From Acetobacteraceae bacterium (GTDB taxonomy: Bacteria; Pseudomonadota; Alphaproteobacteria; Acetobacterales; Acetobacteraceae), in NCBI GenBank assembly GCA_004843345.1, contig CP039460.1:1969001-2033000 (forward strand): 64,000 nt of DNA, in the 5' to 3' direction. Positions within the stretch are counted from its first letter, which is position 1. The number at the start of each line of letters is the position of its first letter. Both the position numbers and the translations under genes were made by a program. The notes below the pieces were generated by a model. The model saw only the letters and a list, made by a program, of their open reading frames with translations. It was not told where the DNA came from and did not search any database. Below, piece after piece: positions 58,118-64,000 of the stretch.

Positions 58118-59023
58118 ATGGCTGCTATTTCAGCTCAGTTAGTTAGAGATCTGCGTGATCGTACTGGCGCAGGTATGATGGATTGTAAAAAAGCTCTTTC
58201 AGAGAGTAATGGTAATATTGATGAGGCAATTGATTGGCTTCGTACAAAAGGTCTTTCTCAGGCAGCGAAAAAATCAGGCAGAGCTGCCGCAGAAGGTCTT
58301 GTTGCAATTGCAGCTGATGGCCATCGTGGTGCGATGGTTGAAGTCAATGCGGAAACAGATTTTGTTGCTCGCAATGAATCTTTTCAGACGTTTGTGGAGC
58401 AGGTTGCGCAGGCAGCATTGAAGGTTGGGGGTGACCTTGATGTATTACGTCAGGCGAAGCTTCAATCAGGCCGTACGGTTGCAGATGAATTGATACATCT
58501 TGTTGCTACAATCGGTGAGAATATGGTTCTTAGACGCGCCAAAGTTATTGAGGTTCAAAATGGTGCTGTTGCGAGTTATATTCATGGTGCCTTAAAGCCT
58601 GGTGTTGGAAGGATTGGTGTTCTTGTTGGACTGGAAGGTTCTTCTGAGGCTGACGTTATTGAAGACTTAGGACGTCGCGTTGGAATGCATGTTGCTGCTT
58701 CTCGTCCGATGGCACTTTCTACTGCAGATTTAGATCCAAAAGCTTTGGAGCATGAAAAGTCTGTATTAAGTGAACAAGCAAGGGAATCTGGAAAGCCAGA
58801 AGCCATTATCGAAAAAATGGTTGAGGGACGTATTCGTAAGTTTTACGAAGAGGTTGTTTTGCTTGAACAAGTTTGGGTGCATGATGGTGAAAGCAAAGTG
58901 AATAAAGTCTTGGCAAAAGAAAAAATTTCTTTGAAAGCTTTTGAGCGTTTTCAACTTGGTGAGGGTGTTGAAAAAGAAGAAGATGATTTTGCATCAGAAG
59001 TTGCTAAAGCTGCTGGCAAATAA
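58118..59023 (+). CDS. tsf: Elongation factor Ts
   Basis: The guanine nucleotide exchange factor of EF-Tu. The 301 residues show [20 protein letters not shown], the signature [14 protein letters not shown], the [12 protein letters not shown] block and a C-terminal [15 protein letters not shown]. Length is typical for alphaproteobacteria. It is cotranscribed with rpsB and closed by a terminator. Confidence 0.98.
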   Translation: MAAISAQLVRDLRDRTGAGMMDCKKALSESNGNIDEAIDWLRTKGLSQAAKKSGRAAAEGLVAIAADGHRGAMVEVNAETDFVARNESFQTFVEQVAQAALKVGGDLDVLRQAKLQSGRTVADELIHLVATIGENMVLRRAKVIEVQNGAVASYIHGALKPGVGRIGVLVGLEGSSEADVIEDLGRRVGMHVAASRPMALSTADLDPKALEHEKSVLSEQARESGKPEAIIEKMVEGRIRKFYEEVVLLEQVWVHDGESKVNKVLAKEKISLKAFERFQLGEGVEKEEDDFASEVAKAAGK

Positions 59024-59052
59024 GCTTCTTTAATAACTTTATAAGAAGTCGT

Positions 59053-59088
59053 AAAAAGTCCTTTGCTTTATTGGGTAAAGGGCTTTTT
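59053..59088 (+). terminator. Intrinsic terminator of rpsB-tsf
   Basis: AAAAAGTCCTTT pairs with AAAGGGCTTTTT around a GC-poor loop and ends in a T tract, 29 bases after tsf. Confidence 0.75.
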
Positions 59089-59130
59089 GCTATTTATTCT
59101 GAATGATGATCTCTTCTTGAGAGGAACTTA

Positions 59131-59871
59131 ATGCTTGAGTGGCGTTCTTCAGCTCTAATTTTAAATGTGCAGCCATATACTGAAAAGGGAGCGCTTGTTA
59201 GTTTCTTTACGCAAGATTACGGCATTAAAAATGCTTTTGCTTATGGTGTCTTTTCAAAAAAAAATAGACCAATCTGGCAGAATGGAAATTTGGTTCAATT
59301 AAATTGGAAGGGAAAAGGGCAGGGAGACCTTGGCGTAGCTAAGGTGGAATTGTTGCATAATTATGCAACAATTAATTATGATAACTCCATTGTTTTGGCT
59401 ATTATTGGTAGCATAGCATCTTTGCTCTCTTTGGCTTTGCCTGAAGAGGATCCTTGTTTCCCTTTATTTCTTGAAACTGTAAGCTTTCTTTCCATTCTGT
59501 CTGATTTTTCGGACCATCTTCTTTTGGAAAAATATATAAGATGGGAGCTTTCTTTGTTGTCCCATCTCGGTTTTGGTCTTTCGGTTTCTTCTTGTATTTT
59601 AACAGGAGAGACGAAGGAACTCTTGTACGTCTCACCTAAAACAGGATGTGCAGTTTCGTCTGCGGTAGAAGAAAAATGGAAAGATAAGCTTTTTCGTCTT
59701 CCAAAATTTATGGGGGGGGCTTGGGCGGAAAAAGATTATTTTTCTAACGAATGGGGATTACTTTTAACAGGACATTTTTTAGAAAAAATATTGTTAGAAC
59801 TGCGGCAAAAACCACTTCCTTTTGAACGAAGATTTCTTTTGGAAATTTTTAAAAATTATAGAGATATGTAA
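59131..59871 (+). CDS. recO: DNA repair protein RecO
   Basis: RecO anneals single strands and, with RecR, loads RecA in the RecF pathway. The 246 residues have the N-terminal OB-fold with VLNVQPYTEKGALVSFFTQDYG, the LVQLNWKGKGQGDLG stretch and a helical C-terminal domain ending in RRFLLEIFKNYRDM. One cysteine pair region (SCILTGETKELLYVSPKTGCAVS) corresponds to the zinc-site segment, with only two cysteines visible. It is followed by parC after 68 bases. Confidence 0.92.
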   Translation: MLEWRSSALILNVQPYTEKGALVSFFTQDYGIKNAFAYGVFSKKNRPIWQNGNLVQLNWKGKGQGDLGVAKVELLHNYATINYDNSIVLAIIGSIASLLSLALPEEDPCFPLFLETVSFLSILSDFSDHLLLEKYIRWELSLLSHLGFGLSVSSCILTGETKELLYVSPKTGCAVSSAVEEKWKDKLFRLPKFMGGAWAEKDYFSNEWGLLLTGHFLEKILLELRQKPLPFERRFLLEIFKNYRDM

Positions 59872-59939
59872 AGATATAAAGTAAAGATATCTATAGATAT
59901 TTTTAGAGTACTATGATGGATGCAGTATAGGAGAAGTTT

Positions 59940-62141
59940 GTGGGTAATTTGACGGTTGGGCAAATTGAAGATTGTACTCTCTCTAGGGCTTTGAGTGAGA
60001 GATATCTTGCATATGCCATGTCAACGATTATGTCACGTTCTCTTCCAGATGTGAGAGATGGTTTAAAACCAGTTCATCGTAGACTTTTGTATGCGATGTA
60101 CGAGTTGAAACTTAATCCCGAAAATGGTTTTAAAAAATGTGCTCGTGTTGTTGGTGATGTTATTGGCAAATTCCATCCACATGGCGATGCCTCAGTATAT
60201 GATGCATTGGTACGCTTAGCACAGACTTTTGCTGCGCGATATCCATTGGTTGAAGGTCAGGGAAACTTTGGATCTGTCGATGGCGATGGTGCTGCGGCAA
60301 TGCGTTACACGGAAAGTAGGTTAACTTCAACAGCAATGCTAATGTTGGAAGGTTTAGGAAGCAATGCGGTTGATCTCCGTCCGACATACGATAATGAAGA
60401 TCGTGAGCCTGTTGTCCTTCCGTCTCTGTTTCCAAATTTATTGGCAAATGGAATTGCTGGAATTGCCGTTGGAATGGCAACAAGGATACCGCCTCATAAT
60501 GCTGCAGAATTATATAGAGCAGCACAAAAGCTTATTGAAAAACCAGAGATAACGATTCAAGGCTTGGTAAAATATATTCAAGGTCCTGATTTTCCAACAG
60601 GCGGCGTTTTGATCACCCCAAAAGAGGAAATGGTCGAGGCGTACGCTTTAGGTCAAGGAACATTCACTGTTCGAGCCAAATGGAATGTCGAAAAAAAGAC
60701 GAAAAAGAATTGGAAAATAGTGGTAACTGAGTTGCCATATGCAGTTCAAAAGTCGGCATTGATACAAAAAATTGCGGATCTTATCCTCCAACGGAAAGTG
60801 TCTTTTTTGGAGGATATTCAGGATGAAAGCACGACAGATATTCGTATTATTTTAGAGCCAAAAAGTGCTGAACTTGATCCAGAGCAAGTTATGGAAAGGC
60901 TTTTTCAATTAACGGATTTGGAAAGTCGCTTTAATTTAAACATGAACGTTTTAGAAAATGGTAAACTTCCGCGTGTCATGTCTTTAAAAGAAGTTCTTCA
61001 AGCTTGGATAGATCATGTACACGAGGGATTAATACGTCGAAGCTCCTATCGTTTAGATGCAGTTAATCGTCGAATTGAAATTTTAGAAGGTTTTCTCAAG
61101 CTCTTTCTTAACTTAGATGAAGTCATTCGTATTATTCGGGAAGAAGACGAGCCTAAGAAGGTTATGATTCAGACTTTTAAGCTAACAGATCTACAGGCTG
61201 AATATATTTTAAATATGCGATTGCGATCTCTGCGACGCCTTGAAGAATTTCAAATTCGCGAAGAGCATGCTGTGCTTTTGGGAGAGAAGGGAGAGCTAGA
61301 AAAATTATTAGCGTCGGATCAGCTTCGACTGGAACATGTTAGCAAAGATTTCCTTGAACTAGAAAAGCGTTTTAAAAAACGCAAAGAAGATAAACGCTTG
61401 ACGTTGATAGAGACGGCTCCTGAGGATCTAGATTTAAGCGGATTGGAAGAGATTGATAAAGAGCCGATTACTGTTTCATTTTCTGCAGAAGGTTGGGTAA
61501 GGGCCTTCAAAGGCCATGGCTTGGACACTTCTTCATGGAGTTTTAAAGGCGGGGATACAAACGCTTTTTCTATTGAAATTCAAAATACAGATAAGTTTTT
61601 TCTTTTTGACAGTTCTGGACGGGTGTTTACGATTGCGGCTTCTGATCTCCCAGGAGGAAAGGGCTTTGGTGTCCCTGTACGTACTTTGATTGATTTGCAT
61701 GTTGATTCTTCGGTTATTGGAATTTTGCCTTTTTATACAGAAACGCAAGAGATTTTGTTCGTTAGTGATAATGCACGAGGTATGATTGTTGCAGCGGATG
61801 CCTTGGGGAGTGAGAAAAGGACAGGACGTCAAGTTTTTAATCCTGATAAGGGACATAGTCTTTCTTATATTTTCGAGATAACAGATGAAAATCATATTCT
61901 CTTTTTAAGTAAAGCCGGAAATATGCTTATTTTTCCATTGAATCAAATTCCAAAGATGCAACGGGGAAAGGGGGTCTCTTTACAAAAAACAAGAGGCGCT
62001 TTGATAAAGGCAATTAAACTTTTTAATCTTGAGAAGGGGTTAGTCTGGAAAGATAAAAAATCTCCAAAGATGGAGAAAAATTTAAAACTTTGGATTGCTA
62101 ATAGGGGACAACAAGGACGCAGATCACCTGATTGGATATAA
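59940..62141 (+). CDS. parC: DNA topoisomerase IV subunit A
   Basis: The DNA-cutting subunit of the decatenating type IIA topoisomerase. The 733-residue length and six-bladed C-terminal part fit ParC. The catalytic tyrosine is Y123 in AMRYTESRLT. The quinolone-determining region reads HPHGDASVYDALVRL (from residue 79), with Ala84 where E. coli GyrA has Ser83. GTG start at 59940 after AGGAGAA. Choice of ParC over GyrA rests on the short C-terminal part, the absence of a GyrA box (QRRGGKG) and the LVEGQGNFGSVDG stretch. Confidence 0.9.
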   Translation: MGNLTVGQIEDCTLSRALSERYLAYAMSTIMSRSLPDVRDGLKPVHRRLLYAMYELKLNPENGFKKCARVVGDVIGKFHPHGDASVYDALVRLAQTFAARYPLVEGQGNFGSVDGDGAAAMRYTESRLTSTAMLMLEGLGSNAVDLRPTYDNEDREPVVLPSLFPNLLANGIAGIAVGMATRIPPHNAAELYRAAQKLIEKPEITIQGLVKYIQGPDFPTGGVLITPKEEMVEAYALGQGTFTVRAKWNVEKKTKKNWKIVVTELPYAVQKSALIQKIADLILQRKVSFLEDIQDESTTDIRIILEPKSAELDPEQVMERLFQLTDLESRFNLNMNVLENGKLPRVMSLKEVLQAWIDHVHEGLIRRSSYRLDAVNRRIEILEGFLKLFLNLDEVIRIIREEDEPKKVMIQTFKLTDLQAEYILNMRLRSLRRLEEFQIREEHAVLLGEKGELEKLLASDQLRLEHVSKDFLELEKRFKKRKEDKRLTLIETAPEDLDLSGLEEIDKEPITVSFSAEGWVRAFKGHGLDTSSWSFKGGDTNAFSIEIQNTDKFFLFDSSGRVFTIAASDLPGGKGFGVPVRTLIDLHVDSSVIGILPFYTETQEILFVSDNARGMIVAADALGSEKRTGRQVFNPDKGHSLSYIFEITDENHILFLSKAGNMLIFPLNQIPKMQRGKGVSLQKTRGALIKAIKLFNLEKGLVWKDKKSPKMEKNLKLWIANRGQQGRRSPDWI

Positions 62142-62182
62142 GTTTTGGATAAGAGGGACCTCTTGATTTGGATTATTAAAAT

Positions 62183-63613
62183 ATGAGCATTACGATACTT
62201 CAATCAGTGTGGTGGAGTCTTTTTTTCCTCACATTACTGCGTTTTTGCGCTGTTGTTGGTGTGACTGTTCATGTTTTATTAACGCGCTTGAATTCTTCTG
62301 CCGCTGTTGGATGGATTGGCATTTGTTGGTTTAGTCCACTTCTAGGTGCTTGTTTATATTGCTTGTTTGGTATTAACCGCGTTAGACGGCGTGCTATTCG
62401 TCTTATGTCAGGGGAACATGCTGAAAGGCATCCATTTCCAGAGTATTTTACGCATAAAGTTGAAGGTCGTTGGGAAGGCCTAGAAAATATGGGAGAAAAA
62501 ATAACAGGGCGGCAACTCCTTAAAGGTAATTCCACAAGACTTTATTACGGAGGCAGTGAGACATATCCTCAAATGTTGCAGGGAATTGCTCGTGCAGAAA
62601 AATCTGTGTTGATGGCATCTTATATTTTTAGAGGTGATGAAGAAGGAGAATTGTTTGTCTCTGCTCTAGTAGCGGCTCATAAGGCTGGTGTGAAAGTACG
62701 TATTCTCATTGATGGGGTGGGGAGTGGTTATTTTAATTCTCGCATCAGAAAATCTTTGAAAAAACATGGTATTCCCTGTGAACGTTTTTTACATTCATTT
62801 CTTTTGTGGAAGACACCCTTTGTAAATTTAAGAAATCATAGGAAACTTCTTATCATTGATGGTAAAGAAGCCTTTGTCGGTGGAATAAATATTGGAAGTG
62901 AAAATTTAGAAAGCTTTTATTCAAAGAAAAAATGTGTTGCAGATACGCATTTCCACGTTCAAGGGCCTATAGCACGGCAATTGGTGGAGGTTTTTGAACG
63001 TGACTGGGCATTTACAACGAAGGAACACCTTAGAGGTCTTGATTTCTACCCAGAAATCGATTTTAAGGGAGATGTCCCTATGCGCGTTATAACTTCAGGG
63101 CCCGACACTGATCTGGAAAAGCTGGAATATATTTTACTGCAAGCTATTTCTTCTGCTCATAAAAAAATAATGATTATGACACCGTATTTTTTACCAGATA
63201 GTCGTTTAATTACAGCTTTAGGATTGGCTTCTCTTAGGGGAACTAAAGTAGATATTTTCTTTCCTGAAAAAAGTAATCATCGTTTTTTAGATTTTGCCAG
63301 AGATAGTGGGATTTTCCCTTTATTACAAGCAGGTTGTCGAGTATGGCGTGTCCCAGCTCCGTTCAATCATTCTAAATTGATGGTCGTTGATAGTTTATGG
63401 AATTGTATCGGAAGTGCAAATTGGGATTCACGATCTTTACGTTTAAATTTTGAAGTAAATTTAGAAATATACAGCGGTGAGTTAGCTGTTGACCTCGAAA
63501 ATTATATGTATCATTTTGCAGTTCAGCCTTTCACCTTAGAGGATCTGAAAAAGCGTCCAATTCTCTTGCAACTTAGAGACTCTGCTTGTCGTCTTTTGTC
63601 ACCTTATTTATAG
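62183..63613 (+). CDS. cls: Cardiolipin synthase
   Basis: A phospholipase D-superfamily enzyme that joins phosphatidylglycerols to cardiolipin. The 476 residues have two N-terminal membrane helices (about residues 10-65, with the family SSAAVGWIGICW stretch) and two HKD motifs, H219-x-K221 with D226 in NHRKLLIID and H396-x-K398 with D403 in FNHSKLMVVD. Overall layout matches ClsA. It begins 41 bases after parC. Confidence 0.95.
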   Translation: MSITILQSVWWSLFFLTLLRFCAVVGVTVHVLLTRLNSSAAVGWIGICWFSPLLGACLYCLFGINRVRRRAIRLMSGEHAERHPFPEYFTHKVEGRWEGLENMGEKITGRQLLKGNSTRLYYGGSETYPQMLQGIARAEKSVLMASYIFRGDEEGELFVSALVAAHKAGVKVRILIDGVGSGYFNSRIRKSLKKHGIPCERFLHSFLLWKTPFVNLRNHRKLLIIDGKEAFVGGINIGSENLESFYSKKKCVADTHFHVQGPIARQLVEVFERDWAFTTKEHLRGLDFYPEIDFKGDVPMRVITSGPDTDLEKLEYILLQAISSAHKKIMIMTPYFLPDSRLITALGLASLRGTKVDIFFPEKSNHRFLDFARDSGIFPLLQAGCRVWRVPAPFNHSKLMVVDSLWNCIGSANWDSRSLRLNFEVNLEIYSGELAVDLENYMYHFAVQPFTLEDLKKRPILLQLRDSACRLLSPYL

Positions 63614-63625
63614 CCACTAAATTAA

Positions 63626-64000
63626 TTAATACGATGTTGGTATGAGATCTATCATGATAGGATGGTGGTCAGATCCTAGTTGTGGCAGTCTTCCAGCTTG
63701 GATGCAATTTAGACCTTTGACTAAGCAACGATCTAAGCGCAACGGAAAGTGGTTTAACATTCGATGAGTCGGAATTTGTGGGCCTACTTCCTTAAAGCCT
63801 TTGAGTAGAACGGGGCCAATTAAATTAAAATCACCAATAATCATACAAGGGCTTTCTATTTGAGGAGATATTACTCGTAATTGTCGGCGGTTTAAAAGCT
63901 GTCCATGTGAAAGATGAACATTTGCGATTGAAAATGGGCCAAAGTTAGTTTTGATTTTTAAAATAAGTGCTGTTCTTTCCACAATTATGCCAGAAGGTAG
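63626..64000 (-). CDS. Endonuclease/exonuclease/phosphatase-family protein, partial
   Basis: The frame is open to the right edge of the window, so the N-terminal part is missing. The visible 124 or so residues hold NVHLSHG, the catalytic IGDFN motif (Asp and Asn), PLRLDRCL and the closing GSDHHPI with the His-Asp pair, all marks of the EEP (DNase I-like) superfamily. The gene may be a phosphodiesterase related to lipid or DNA metabolism; the substrate cannot be read from this fragment. It is convergent with cls, with 12 bases between. Confidence 0.85.
   Translation of the reverse strand, partial: LPSGIIVERTALILKIKTNFGPFSIANVHLSHGQLLNRRQLRVISPQIESPCMIIGDFNLIGPVLLKGFKEVGPQIPTHRMLNHFPLRLDRCLVKGLNCIQAGRLPQLGSDHHPIMIDLIPTSY

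Overview
The window looks like an ordinary chromosomal stretch of a low-GC alphaproteobacterium. The best fit is a member of the Acetobacteraceae, perhaps close to the Commensalibacter type. This rests on gene content and protein style, not on a database search: a class I lysyl-tRNA synthetase, a GlnD/MutS/MurJ neighbourhood, a TimA (Tim44-like) gene divergent from secB, a PmtA-type phospholipid methyltransferase, and a hopanoid cluster built on the HpnC/HpnD/HpnE squalene route. I see no insertion sequence, prophage, CRISPR array or plasmid gene. Almost every base is in a gene or a short spacer, and no gene-free stretch exceeds 300 bases.

Layout, left to right. (1) 0.1-1.6 kb, minus strand: tRNA-Leu(CAG), ribonuclease D and a shortened SIS-domain isomerase. 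(2) 1.7-9.5 kb, plus strand: PepF-type peptidase, an ABC1/UbiB-like kinase, uvrB, a greB-like factor with an internal gap, gshB and pmtA. (3) 9.5-20 kb, minus strand: M16 peptidase, then the transcription unit tsaD-gpsA-murJ-mutS-glnD; glnD is full length but its catalytic motifs are degenerate. (4) 20.1-24 kb: hemC (C-terminal frameshift), hemD, secB, timA and an Smr gene. (5) 24-27.1 kb: a three-gene iron/siderophore-type ABC importer behind a Fur-box-like palindrome. (6) 27.2-29.3 kb: groES-groL. (7) 29.3-36.8 kb: DinG-type helicase, lysS, an MprF-like membrane protein and a BAX-inhibitor-1 protein. (8) 36.8-40.7 kb: ferredoxin, then a surface-glycan set (WecA-like transferase, short CapD-like dehydratase, DegT-type aminotransferase). 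(9) 40.8-48 kb: ndk, HAD phosphatase, lysA, two identical tRNA-Arg(ACG), a small lipoprotein, guaA, an SH3 protein and pyk. (10) 48-57.1 kb: hopanoid locus, hpnL divergent from hpnA-hpnB-hpnCD-hpnE-shc-hpnG. (11) 57.3-64 kb: rpsB-tsf, recO, parC, cls and a partial endonuclease/phosphatase-family gene.

How genes work together. The hopanoid operon encodes a full path from farnesyl diphosphate to squalene (HpnC, HpnD, HpnE), cyclisation (Shc) and side-chain building (HpnG, HpnA, HpnB). HpnC and HpnD are encoded as one fused polypeptide. hemC-hemD perform consecutive tetrapyrrole steps. The importer supplies iron or an iron chelate under probable Fur control. The glycan genes resemble those that make and attach a UDP-GlcNAc-derived amino sugar to an undecaprenyl carrier.

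The strongest second-look items are the HpnC-HpnD fusion, the catalytically degenerate GlnD, the hemC frameshift at a G run, the greB-like internal deletion, and three more genes whose ends look disturbed beside short homopolymers (SIS isomerase, DinG-type helicase, WecA-like transferase). The homopolymer cases could be real decay or sequencing error; the sequence alone cannot decide. I did not find a clearly new multi-gene system.
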